Part shown: positions 1-6,636 of the stretch, one piece after another | Layout of the letters: the number at the start of each line of letters is the position of its first letter | How positions within the stretch are numbered: the first letter of the stretch is position 1 | DNA from: Bacillota bacterium | GTDB lineage: Bacteria > Bacillota > Clostridia > Lachnospirales > Anaerotignaceae | DNA length: 8,156 nt | Direction: 5' to 3' | NCBI GenBank assembly: GCA_030526765.1 | Contig: JAUNCB010000039.1 | Coordinates: 1-8,156, forward strand | Notes under the pieces: generated by a model | Databases searched by the model: none | The model's input: the letters and a program-made list of their open reading frames with translations, nothing else | Told to the model about the DNA's origin: nothing | Position numbers and translations under genes: made by a program

Positions 1-126
1 ATCCGGCAGTGTGCCCACGCAGGTCACCTCATCATCCTCTGTTGTCAGGGTAAAAACGGTATATCCGTTATCCCGATTCTGAAACAGGATACTCTCCACT
101 TCTCCCGTCAGTTTCATTTCATCCAT
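1..126 (-). CDS. recD2: RecD2-type ATP-dependent DNA helicase, N-terminal 42 residues (partial)
   Basis: Only the first 42 codons are present; the gene runs off the left edge. The product begins MDEMKLTGEVESILFQNRDN, followed by GYTVFTL and a VGTLPD segment. This matches the N-terminal OB-like region of RecD2/YrrC helicases, whose usual pattern is G-x-V-x-x-I-x-F-x-N-x-x-N-G-Y-T-V followed by a V-x-G-x-L-P turn. RecD2 is a superfamily 1 5'-3' helicase of about 700-800 residues found in bacteria such as Bacillus and Deinococcus, and acts in recombination and repair; the helicase motifs lie outside this window. The start at 126 is favoured because AGGAGG lies 7 bases upstream (134-139). The next in-frame ATG, at 117, is too far from that site. 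A terminator and a likely promoter separate it from the upstream gene. The identification is good but rests on a short segment. Confidence 0.8.
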   Translation of the reverse strand, partial: MDEMKLTGEVESILFQNRDNGYTVFTLTTEDDEVTCVGTLPD

Positions 127-155
127 GCCATCACCTCCTGTTCTTTCTGAAAAAA

Positions 156-164
156 AGTATATCA
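156..164 (-). promoter_or_regulatory. Probable extended -10 promoter for recD2
   Basis: The minus strand reads TGATATACT, an extended -10 element (TG, one base, then TATACT). It lies about 30 bases before the recD2 start and just upstream of the AGGAGG site at 134-139. No good -35 is visible: 17 bases upstream (179-184) reads TTCCCT, inside the preceding terminator stem. The same 11-base TGTGATATACT occurs in the pth promoter. This is inferred from sequence only. Confidence 0.5.
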
Positions 165-173
165 CAGCAAAAG

Positions 174-195
174 AAAAAAGGGAACAGTTGTTCCC
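174..195 (-). terminator. Rho-independent terminator of the flavodoxin/ferredoxin gene
   Basis: On the minus strand GGGAAC, a four-base loop AACT and GTTCCC form a perfect 6-bp stem, followed directly by TTTTTT and then CTTTTG. It begins 31 bases after the stop codon of the gene ending at 227, so it probably ends that transcript. The following gene, recD2, then needs its own promoter. Confidence 0.8.
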
Positions 196-226
196 AGTTT
201 TTCAAAGAATATGTTCTTATTCCGCC

Positions 227-1048
227 TTACAGAAAATACTCCGGCTCTGCCCGTCTTTCATACAGCTCTTCCAGTTCCTCTTTATGATAGATATAACCGG
301 AGTCATCATAGTATCTTGCCTGACTGGGGCATTTTTTCACACAGGCACAGCATTTGATGCAGATGCCGATGTATTCCCGAATATTTTCCGGATTGATGGA
401 GCCCATGGGACAAACCGCCGCACAGATGCCGCAGCCGCAGCAATCATCATTTACCTTCGGTTTCACCTTGCGGATATCAATGTGGTTTCCGTCTCTGTCC
501 TGTGGCTTGAAATAAGGACGGATGGGGTCACAGCCCTTCACCTGAATCGGCGCAGCATATTCCCAGCCGCTCATCAGCTTTTCTGCGATCTTTTCACCGA
601 ATTCCCGCATCACAGCCAGGTCCTTCTCATCCGGTCTGCCCGCCGCCAGAGTTTTGGAAAAGGAATGTTCGCTGATGAAGGCACCGCCTGCCACCGTACG
701 GAAGCCATCCTCCTCCAGAATATTGCGCAGCTCAATCAGCGCATCGTCAAAATTGCGGTTCCCAAAGGAAACCACAGGCACTGCCAGCGCGCCATTCCCC
801 TTTACCTTTCCTGTCAGATAGGGCAGCAGCACATTGGGCACTCGTCCCGCAATAACCGGTGTGCCGCAAACCACCACATCCCCCTCGCCGAAAACAGCCT
901 CCTGCTCCCGTACACCGGGCAGTGTGAAATCATACGCCTCCATGGGAAGTCCCAGCTTTGCCGCCAAAGCCTCCGCTGTTGTTTTTACTGTTTTTTCCGT
1001 GCCTCCTGTGGGGCTGAAATACATTGCCCAAATTTTTCTGATCTCCAT
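227..1048 (-). CDS. EFR1-family flavodoxin/ferredoxin fusion protein
   Basis: This 273-residue protein joins a flavodoxin-like domain to a two-cluster ferredoxin. Near the N-terminus YFSPTGGTEKTV (10-21) fits the FMN phosphate-binding loop. VVVCGTPVIAGRVP (58-71) and VPVVSFGNRNFDDAL (90-104) fit the later flavin-contact loops. Two [4Fe-4S] motifs follow: C203-x2-C206-x2-C209-x3-C213-P and C230-x2-C233-x2-C236-x3-C240-P. The architecture matches the EFR1 family, common in anaerobic Clostridia and presumed to move single electrons between flavin and iron-sulfur centres in the cytoplasm; partner and substrate are unknown. A start ten codons further upstream is possible, but ATG 1048 has GGGAGG 7 bases before it (1056-1061) and begins MEIRKIWAMYFS, the expected flavodoxin first strand. 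It has its own promoter (1099-1127) and terminator (174-195), so it appears monocistronic. The family call is firm; the physiological role is not known. Confidence 0.85.
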   Translation of the reverse strand: MEIRKIWAMYFSPTGGTEKTVKTTAEALAAKLGLPMEAYDFTLPGVREQEAVFGEGDVVVCGTPVIAGRVPNVLLPYLTGKVKGNGALAVPVVSFGNRNFDDALIELRNILEEDGFRTVAGGAFISEHSFSKTLAAGRPDEKDLAVMREFGEKIAEKLMSGWEYAAPIQVKGCDPIRPYFKPQDRDGNHIDIRKVKPKVNDDCCGCGICAAVCPMGSINPENIREYIGICIKCCACVKKCPSQARYYDDSGYIYHKEELEELYERRAEPEYFL

Positions 1049-1098
1049 CCTGTATCCTCCCTGTTTACAAAGCGACAAAATCGCCTTTTCTTTTCCTC

Positions 1099-1127
1099 AT
1101 CATATCTTATTCTTCTGTCTTTTTCAA
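1099..1127 (-). promoter_or_regulatory. Sigma-A-type promoter of the flavodoxin/ferredoxin gene
   Basis: On the minus strand a -35 TTGAAA (1122-1127), a 17-base spacer and a -10 TATGAT (1099-1104) make a near-consensus housekeeping promoter. Transcription should start near 1092, giving a leader of about 44 bases before the ATG at 1048. The promoter lies between the prsA terminator and this gene, supporting independent transcription. Confidence 0.75.
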
Positions 1128-1169
1128 CCGGGAAACGCATTCCTCAAAAACATTCCGAAAAAACAATTC

Positions 1170-1202
1170 AAAAAAGGTGTTCCGCCGCTTGGGGGAACAC
1201 CT
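1170..1202 (-). terminator. Rho-independent terminator after prsA
   Basis: On the minus strand AGGTGTTCC (1194-1202) pairs perfectly with GGAACACCT (1175-1183) around a 10-base C/G-rich loop, and a run of six T follows (1170-1175). It starts within seven bases of the prsA stop codon. It is the only clear terminator downstream of mfd, so it may also end read-through transcripts of pth-mfd. Confidence 0.88.
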
Positions 1203-1208
1203 CCTGTA

Positions 1209-2165
1209 TCAATGGAATTTTTCCAGAGAATCCCAGTTTTCAGCCACCTTTTCCACTGTCTGAGATTTCATCATTTCTTCAAATCTTGCCTCTGTGTATG
1301 CCATCTGCACATCCGAACGGTAGATCCGTTCCGCCAGATCTCTCACCTCTTCTGCCGAAGGGGTTTCCTGTGCCATGATCTGCAGCACAAAATAGCCGTT
1401 GCTCCTTTGAATGGGGCCATAGATCTCTCCTACCCGCAGGTTATCCGGCAAACCGAAGAGGGCCTGAAGCTGCCCCTGATACATGGACACCTTACCATTG
1501 TTTTCCTCATCGGGCTGAATATCATAGGTTGCAAACAGTTCCCCGAAATCCGCACCGTTTCTTGCCTGTTCCGCCACTTTCTCTGCGGTTTCCTCTGTAT
1601 CCACCAGAACTGACTGCACATGCAGAGTCGTATATTCCGTCTGCAGGATATCCTTGTTTTCCTGATAGTATGCTTCCGTTTCTCCCGCATCCACCTGACA
1701 TTCCTCTGCAATGCTCTGGTGTACCAGGGTATAGAGATAAGATGCCTCCATCAGCTTTGCCAGTTCTTCCTCTTCCACCTGAATCTTTTTCAGATCCTCT
1801 TCGCTGACTCCTGCAAAAAACTGCTCCGCCGCCAGCTCCGCCTGCGCCTTTTCCTCTTCCGTCAGAGAAATACCGTTTGCCGTCGCATAATCCTCCGCAG
1901 CAATGACACTCTGCAGGGTATTGATGGTTCTTTCCTCCACCAGCTGATCCGCTGTCTGGCCGTCAAAATCCATCCCCCACACATCTTCCCCCGCCGCAGC
2001 CTCAAAGCTCTGGCTGGTGGTATAAAGGTAAACCATATATTCCGCTCTGCCGATCTCTCTTTCTCCGATCCGCAAAACCGTTTTATCTGCAGAATCACCG
2101 CCGCCGCATGCCGTCAGACAGAGCAGCAGAAGGAGACTCATAAGACCCTTCCATTTTCTTTTCAT
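1209..2165 (-). CDS. prsA: PrsA/SurA-type foldase lipoprotein (parvulin-like)
   Basis: This 318-residue protein is a predicted lipoprotein. A basic N-terminus (MKRKWKG) and a hydrophobic run lead to the lipobox LTAC, with C20 as the lipidated residue, so it should sit on the outer face of the membrane. Residues about 30-175 are a helical, acidic SurA-N/PrsA-N-like chaperone region. Residues about 179-265 resemble a parvulin peptidyl-prolyl isomerase domain: SVLVDTEETAEKV fits the family's HILV-type strand, and LRVGEIYGPIQRSNGYFVLQI fits its last strands. Both histidines usual in active parvulins appear replaced, by S185 and F259, so it may act as a chaperone rather than an isomerase. The ATG has a moderate site, AAGGCAGG, 9 bases upstream. 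It lies 55 bases after mfd, a common arrangement in Clostridia, and has its own promoter and terminator. Family membership is good; enzymatic activity is doubtful. Confidence 0.8.
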   Translation of the reverse strand: MKRKWKGLMSLLLLLCLTACGGGDSADKTVLRIGEREIGRAEYMVYLYTTSQSFEAAAGEDVWGMDFDGQTADQLVEERTINTLQSVIAAEDYATANGISLTEEEKAQAELAAEQFFAGVSEEDLKKIQVEEEELAKLMEASYLYTLVHQSIAEECQVDAGETEAYYQENKDILQTEYTTLHVQSVLVDTEETAEKVAEQARNGADFGELFATYDIQPDEENNGKVSMYQGQLQALFGLPDNLRVGEIYGPIQRSNGYFVLQIMAQETPSAEEVRDLAERIYRSDVQMAYTEARFEEMMKSQTVEKVAENWDSLEKFH

Positions 2166-2203
2166 AAAGCAAAACCTGCCTTTTCAAACAATCTCGTGCT
2201 TTG

Positions 2204-2232
2204 ATTATACTAGGAATATATCACGCTTTCAA
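2204..2232 (-). promoter_or_regulatory. Sigma-A-type promoter of prsA, overlapping the end of mfd
   Basis: On the minus strand a -35 TTGAAA (2227-2232) inside the last codons of mfd, a 17-base spacer spanning the mfd stop codon, and a consensus -10 TATAAT (2204-2209) form a strong promoter. The start should be near 2197, with a leader of about 32 bases. prsA can therefore be expressed independently of pth-mfd, although no terminator separates them. Confidence 0.78.
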
Positions 2233-5200
2233 TCCTTCGAAGAAATTTTTCACCATCGCAAGGGCACCTTCCCCCCTGTCCGGCTGAATGGTCAGATAGG
2301 GCTTTACTCCTGCTGTAAACAGATATTTCCCTTTTTTCGCCGTAATCAGCCCCATCAGCTTATCCGGATCGATATTGGGCTGGTCTCTGAATTCCAGAAG
2401 GATATTCCCATGCTTCTGGGTAATGGCTGTGATGCCCATTCCGTGAGCCTCCGCCTTCAGCAGCACCACCTCCAGCAGAAGCTGGACTGCCTTTGGCAGA
2501 TCTCCGTAGCGATCCTCCAGTTCCTCCTGCATATCATAATATTCCTCCTGGGTATGAATAGCAGCGATACGCTTATACAGCTCCATCCGCTGCTCCTGAT
2601 TCTGTATATAGAAATCCGGAAGATAGGCACTGATATTCAGATCAACGGAGGTTTCAAAGCTTTCCTCTCTGGGTGCCGTTCCCTTCAGATTCTGCACCTC
2701 TTCCTCCAGCAAACGGCAATACATATCATAGCCAACCGCCTCCATGTGGCCATGCTGCTCCGCCCCCAGCAGATTGCCTGCGCCACGGATCTCCAGATCC
2801 CGCATGGCAATTTTGAAGCCGGAGCCGAATTCCGTAAATTCCCGAATGGTCTGCAGCCGCTTTTCCGCCGCTTCCCGCAGCATTTTATCCCGCCTGTACA
2901 AAAGATATGCATAGGCGATCCGACTGCTTCTGCCAACCCGTCCCCGCAGCTGATACAGCTGAGAAAGCCCCATGCGGTCGGCATCCTGAATGATAATGGT
3001 ATTGGCATTGGAAATATCCATCCCCGTTTCGATGATGGTGGTGCAGACCAGCACATCGATCTCCCCTTCAATGAATTCTCCCATGATCCGCTCCAGCTCC
3101 CGTTCCGACATCTGCCCGTGGGCATAGGTCACCGTTGCCTCCGGCACCAGCTTCTGGATGCGGAAGGCTTCCTCACTGATGGTTTCCACCCGATTATACA
3201 GATAATACACCTGTCCGCCGCGGCTGATCTCCCGATGGATGGCCTCCCGAATGAACTCCGGATTGCTTTCCATCACATAGGTCTGAATGGGGTGTCTTTC
3301 CTGAGGAGGCTCCTCCAGAAGACTCATATCCCGAATCCCCGCAAGGCTCATATGCAGAGTTCTGGGGATGGGCGTTGCGGAAAGCGTCAGCACATCCACA
3401 TTTTCTCTGAGCGCCTTCAGCTTTTCCTTATGGGCAACACCAAAGCGCTGCTCCTCATCCACGATGATCAGCCCCAGATCCTTGAATTTTACGTCCTTGG
3501 ACAGAATCCGATGGGTACCGATCAGAATATCCGAAAAGCCCCGTTCCATATTATACAGGCTTTCCTTCTGCTGCTTCGGTGTACGGAAGCGGGACAGCAG
3601 CTCGATCTTCATGGGATAGCCCTCCATCCGCTGGCTGAAGGTATGAAAATGCTGCTGGGCAAGGATGGTGGTGGGCACAAGGAATGCCACCTGCTTGCCC
3701 TCCTGTACCGCCTTGAATGCCGCACGGATGGCGACCTCCGTCTTACCGTAGCCCACATCGCCGCAGATCAGCCTGTCCATGACCTTAGTGCTTTCCATAT
3801 CCTTTTTTACATCCTCAATGGCATTGAGCTGGTCATCTGTTTCCGTAAAGGGGAAGTTTTCCTCAAACTCCCTCTGCCATACGGTATCACTGCCGTATGC
3901 ATGCCCCTTCGCCGCCGCTCGTTTGGCATAAAGCGCCACCAGATCCTCCGCCATGATCTGCACTGCTTTTCTTGCCTTCGCCTTTGCCTTTGCCCAGTCC
4001 TGCCCGCCAAGCTTATTCAGCTTCGGTGCCGCAGAGCCTGTGCCAATATATTTCTGTACCATATCCATCTGATTGACGGGCACAAAAAGATTTCCGCCAT
4101 CCCGATAGGAAATTTTCATATAATCCTTCTGCACACCCTCCACGGATATTTTCTCCAGCCCGCGGAATACACCAATCCCATGGTTATCGTGTACCACATA
4201 ATCGCCGATGCGAAGATCGGTGAAGCTCTCAATGGCTGCCCCGTCCTTGCGGCGTTTTTTTCGTTTCTTTTTTTCCTTGCCGCCAAAAAGCTCATTATCG
4301 CAGAATACTGCCAGCTTAATGAAATCATAACGGAAACCCTTGGAAAGACTGCCTCTGCACAGGCGGATCGCCCCTTGGGGGATCTCCTTTTCCAGATCTT
4401 CCACATAAACGGCCTCCAGCCCCACATCCGTCAGTTCCTCCGCAATGCGTTTTGCTCTGGTGCCGCTGCCTGCAAGGATAAGGGTGCGGAAGCCCTCTTT
4501 TTTCAGATACTGCAGCTCTTCCACAAAAAGATCTGCCCGCTGCTGGAAGGAGGGTGTGGACCGCACGGCAATATCCACCATTGCCTTCGGACGAAAATCC
4601 GCCGTTTTCTGGCTAAGCCCTGCAAAGAGCACCTTCGCAAAGCCCTCCATCTGTCCCAGTATCTCTCCGTAGCTGTAGCGCATCCGACTCTGTCCGCTCA
4701 GCAGGTAACCCTGTTCAATCCGCCCCTTTACCGATTCCTGATATTCCTCCGCCAGAATATCCATGTGTTCCCGCACCCGCTCCGGCTCATCCACACAAAG
4801 AATGGTATCCTCTCTGAGATAAGAAAGAAGGCTGACTGTTTCCTCATAAAAATAATCTGCAAAGGCATCGGGGGCAGCCAGCGTATGCTCCGCCCGCAGC
4901 AGCTCTGCCGCTTCGCCGATCTGCTCCCGCAGACGCTCCGCCGCTTCCTCCATCCCTTTTTTCTCCATATTTTTCAGCGTTTTCACATATTCCTTTGTAA
5001 TACGCTCTGCCGCTTCCACTGCCTGCGCCTCTGTAAAAACGATCTCCCGCATGGGAAAGATCACCGCTTCCCCCAGTTTATCCACAGAACGCTGGCTTCC
5101 TGCATCCATGCTGCGGATGGAATCGATCTCATCATCCCAGAATTCGATACGGACAGCCTCCTCCGCCGTCAGCGACCACACATCCAGAATGCCGCCCCGC

Positions 5201-5718
5201 AGAGAAAACTGCCCAGGGCTTTCTACCAGCTCCGCCCGTTCATAGCCAAGCTGCACCAGTTTTCTGCTCAGCTCGGCGATCTCTGCAATATCCCCCACCT
5301 TCAGATGCAGCAGAAAGGAGGAAAATACCTCTTTCTGCGGGTATTTATCCAGCAGGGCATCCATGGATGCCACAATAAGGGGTGTCTCCCCCCGCAGCAG
5401 CCTTTCCAGCAACAGAAACCGCTGTCGGTTCATTTCCATGCTATGCACATCGGCACTGTAAAAAAGAATATCCTTTGCCGGATAATAACAGCAATCCTTA
5501 TCAAAGGCAGACAGCCCCTCCAGAATCTCCTTTGCCCGCAGCTCGCTGTAGGTCAAAATCAGCATCGGTCTTTCTGTATGGATTTTCAGGCAATGGCTCA
5601 GATGATTTTTTGCAGCATCAATAACCCCTGTTGCGAAAACAGTGGTATTTGCTTCGATCCCTTCCAATATCTGCCGATAGCTGCCAAGCTCCAGCAGGGG
5701 TTCTGTTAATGCTTTCAT
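2221..5718 (-). CDS. mfd: Transcription-repair coupling factor Mfd
   Basis: Mfd displaces RNA polymerase stalled at DNA damage and recruits UvrA for nucleotide excision repair. At 1165 residues it is the normal family length and appears complete. The UvrB-like N-terminal module includes YPAKDILFYSADVHS (79-93) and SPGQFSLRGGILDVW (167-181). A basic linker (KEKKKRKKRRK, 481-491) precedes the RNA-polymerase-interacting CarD-like domain, starting near 500 with DYVVHDNHGIGVFRG (506-520). The RecG-like translocase carries Walker A GDVGYGKT (653-660), the DEEQ box (754-757), motif III TLSATPIPRT (778-787) and motif VI QLRGRVGR (923-930). The TRG motif region FGSGFKIAMRDLEIRGAGNL spans 964-983. The C-terminal TRCF domain, about 1020-1120, masks the UvrA-binding surface until activation. 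The ATG overlaps the pth stop codon (ATGA) with only a weak ribosome site (GGAAG, too close), suggesting translational coupling. No functional residue appears to be missing. Confidence 0.98.
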   Translation of the reverse strand: MKALTEPLLELGSYRQILEGIEANTTVFATGVIDAAKNHLSHCLKIHTERPMLILTYSELRAKEILEGLSAFDKDCCYYPAKDILFYSADVHSMEMNRQRFLLLERLLRGETPLIVASMDALLDKYPQKEVFSSFLLHLKVGDIAEIAELSRKLVQLGYERAELVESPGQFSLRGGILDVWSLTAEEAVRIEFWDDEIDSIRSMDAGSQRSVDKLGEAVIFPMREIVFTEAQAVEAAERITKEYVKTLKNMEKKGMEEAAERLREQIGEAAELLRAEHTLAAPDAFADYFYEETVSLLSYLREDTILCVDEPERVREHMDILAEEYQESVKGRIEQGYLLSGQSRMRYSYGEILGQMEGFAKVLFAGLSQKTADFRPKAMVDIAVRSTPSFQQRADLFVEELQYLKKEGFRTLILAGSGTRAKRIAEELTDVGLEAVYVEDLEKEIPQGAIRLCRGSLSKGFRYDFIKLAVFCDNELFGGKEKKKRKKRRKDGAAIESFTDLRIGDYVVHDNHGIGVFRGLEKISVEGVQKDYMKISYRDGGNLFVPVNQMDMVQKYIGTGSAAPKLNKLGGQDWAKAKAKARKAVQIMAEDLVALYAKRAAAKGHAYGSDTVWQREFEENFPFTETDDQLNAIEDVKKDMESTKVMDRLICGDVGYGKTEVAIRAAFKAVQEGKQVAFLVPTTILAQQHFHTFSQRMEGYPMKIELLSRFRTPKQQKESLYNMERGFSDILIGTHRILSKDVKFKDLGLIIVDEEQRFGVAHKEKLKALRENVDVLTLSATPIPRTLHMSLAGIRDMSLLEEPPQERHPIQTYVMESNPEFIREAIHREISRGGQVYYLYNRVETISEEAFRIQKLVPEATVTYAHGQMSERELERIMGEFIEGEIDVLVCTTIIETGMDISNANTIIIQDADRMGLSQLYQLRGRVGRSSRIAYAYLLYRRDKMLREAAEKRLQTIREFTEFGSGFKIAMRDLEIRGAGNLLGAEQHGHMEAVGYDMYCRLLEEEVQNLKGTAPREESFETSVDLNISAYLPDFYIQNQEQRMELYKRIAAIHTQEEYYDMQEELEDRYGDLPKAVQLLLEVVLLKAEAHGMGITAITQKHGNILLEFRDQPNIDPDKLMGLITAKKGKYLFTAGVKPYLTIQPDRGEGALAMVKNFFEGLKA

Positions 5719-6434
5719 GCTTCCGTCACTTCTTTCACTGCTTCTGCAGGCTTCTGCTCCTCTGCCGCCTTCTTTTCCTCCGCCTCTTTTTCGGCTGCAG
5801 CCTTCTGCTTTTTCGCCGTTTTCGGCTTCACATTCACACGGTTTGCCGCCTCTGCGATCCCTCTGGAAAGCATCAGCTCCACGCCCTTGGCAGCCTTATC
5901 GATCCCTTCGTCCATAGCAGCCAGATCCTCATCATTGAATTTTGCCAGCACATAATCCGCCAGATCCCAGCCGCTGGGCTTCTCTCCAATGCCCACCTTG
6001 ATACGGTAAAACTGATCTGTTCCCATCTGCTCGATGATATTGCGGATGCCGTTATGGCCGCCATGGCTGCCCTTCTCCCGAATCCGCACACTGCCGCAGG
6101 GCAGGCTGGTATCGTCGAAAATCACCACAAAGCGTTCCTGCGGGATCTTATAGAAATTTACGATTTCCCGCACACTTTCCCCACTGAGGTTCATAAAGGT
6201 CTGGGGCTTCACCAACAGTACCCGCTTATCACGGATCATGCCATCTCCCACAAAAGCCTTGTTTTTGAATTTATCTACTTTGATATCATATTTCTCCGCC
6301 AGTCGGTCAATGACCAGAAAGCCCACATTATGCTTGGTGTCCTCATACTGTCTGCCGGGGTTTCCCAGCCCGACGATGCAGTAAAATTCCTGTCCCTTGG
6401 ATTCGTGATTTCTGAATCTGTCAAATAATCCCAT
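5715..6434 (-). CDS. pth: Peptidyl-tRNA hydrolase with N- and C-terminal extensions
   Basis: Pth cleaves the ester bond of peptidyl-tRNAs dropped from ribosomes, recycling tRNA in the cytoplasm. The core carries the expected residues: N25 in VGLGNPG (21-27), catalytic H35 in KHNVGF, F80-M81-N82 in PQTFMNLSG, D107 in FDDTSLP and N128 in GGHNG, corresponding to E. coli N10, H20, N68, D93 and N114. At 239 residues it is longer than the usual 185-195. About 15 extra residues lie before the first core strand, and about 38 lie at the C-terminus (202-239), rich in Lys, Ala and Glu and likely an exposed helix or disordered tail. The start is supported by AGGAGG 8 bases upstream (6443-6448), and no other ATG lies before the core. 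It is the first gene of a pth-mfd operon, with a 4-base overlap. Confidence 0.96.
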   Translation of the reverse strand: MGLFDRFRNHESKGQEFYCIVGLGNPGRQYEDTKHNVGFLVIDRLAEKYDIKVDKFKNKAFVGDGMIRDKRVLLVKPQTFMNLSGESVREIVNFYKIPQERFVVIFDDTSLPCGSVRIREKGSHGGHNGIRNIIEQMGTDQFYRIKVGIGEKPSGWDLADYVLAKFNDEDLAAMDEGIDKAAKGVELMLSRGIAEAANRVNVKPKTAKKQKAAAEKEAEEKKAAEEQKPAEAVKEVTEA

Positions 6435-6470
6435 GCTTTTTTCCTCCTGTTATTCTATCCACAACGAAAT

Positions 6471-6494
6471 GCCCTAATCAAAAAGAATTAGAGC
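6471..6494 (-). other. Possible stem-loop in the pth leader
   Basis: In the predicted pth leader RNA, GCUCUAAU and AUUAGGGC can pair over 8 bp, including one G-U pair that forms only in minus-strand RNA, around an 8-base loop. No T-run follows directly, so it is not a standard terminator. It could affect mRNA stability or be chance; no known riboswitch was recognised. Confidence 0.3.
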
Positions 6495-6521
6495 TGTTTC
6501 GAACCGTTCTTATTTCTTAGG

Positions 6522-6551
6522 AGTATATCACAAAAAAAGAGAAGAATTCAA
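6522..6551 (-). promoter_or_regulatory. Probable promoter of the pth-mfd operon
   Basis: On the minus strand a -35-like TTGAAT (6546-6551), an 18-base spacer and an extended -10 TGATATACT (TATACT at 6522-6527) lie just after the terminator of the preceding gene. The start would be near 6515, giving a leader of about 80 bases. The -10 region shares the 11-mer TGTGATATACT with the recD2 promoter. Confidence 0.68.
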
Positions 6552-6567
6552 CATTCTTCCCACAATT

Positions 6568-6601
6568 AAAAAAAGAGGAGAAACAATCGTTTCTCCTCTT
6601 T
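6568..6601 (-). terminator. Strong rho-independent terminator of the lactate dehydrogenase gene
   Basis: A perfect 13-bp stem, AAAGAGGAGAAAC (6589-6601, minus strand) with GTTTCTCCTCTTT (6572-6584), closes on the four-base loop GATT. It runs into a seven-T tract (6568-6574, sharing T residues with the stem). It begins 35 bases after the stop codon at 6637 and should insulate pth-mfd from the probably strong upstream transcript. Confidence 0.93.
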
Positions 6602-6636
6602 GGATCTCATTATGTAAAAATAATTACAGAATCAGA

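Noticed and set aside
481..620. Whether the region encodes a separate ferredoxin gene
   Set aside because: The two iron-sulfur motifs are in frame with the flavodoxin domain without a stop or internal ribosome site, so this is one fused protein.
1049..1078. Upstream start extending the flavodoxin/ferredoxin protein by ten residues
   Set aside because: The extension runs through the GGGAGG ribosome site of the downstream ATG at 1048, and the flavodoxin fold begins right after that ATG.
125..1378. A 417-codon plus-strand open frame
   Set aside because: It runs antiparallel through the flavodoxin/ferredoxin gene, a promoter and a terminator, all better explained on the minus strand.
2410..5709. 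A 1,099-codon open frame on the plus strand
   Set aside because: It lies exactly antiparallel to the codons of mfd, whose protein is complete and has all family motifs. The plus-strand translation shows no recognisable domain, and the frame is open because mfd lacks TTA, CTA and TCA codons.
5631..6428. A 265-codon plus-strand open frame
   Set aside because: Antiparallel shadow of pth, which has the full catalytic set and a good ribosome site.
6453..6475. Second promoter-like pair TTGATT and TAGAAT just before pth
   Set aside because: Transcription would start inside the AGGAGG site and leave no usable ribosome binding site; the spacer is 18 bases and both boxes are imperfect.
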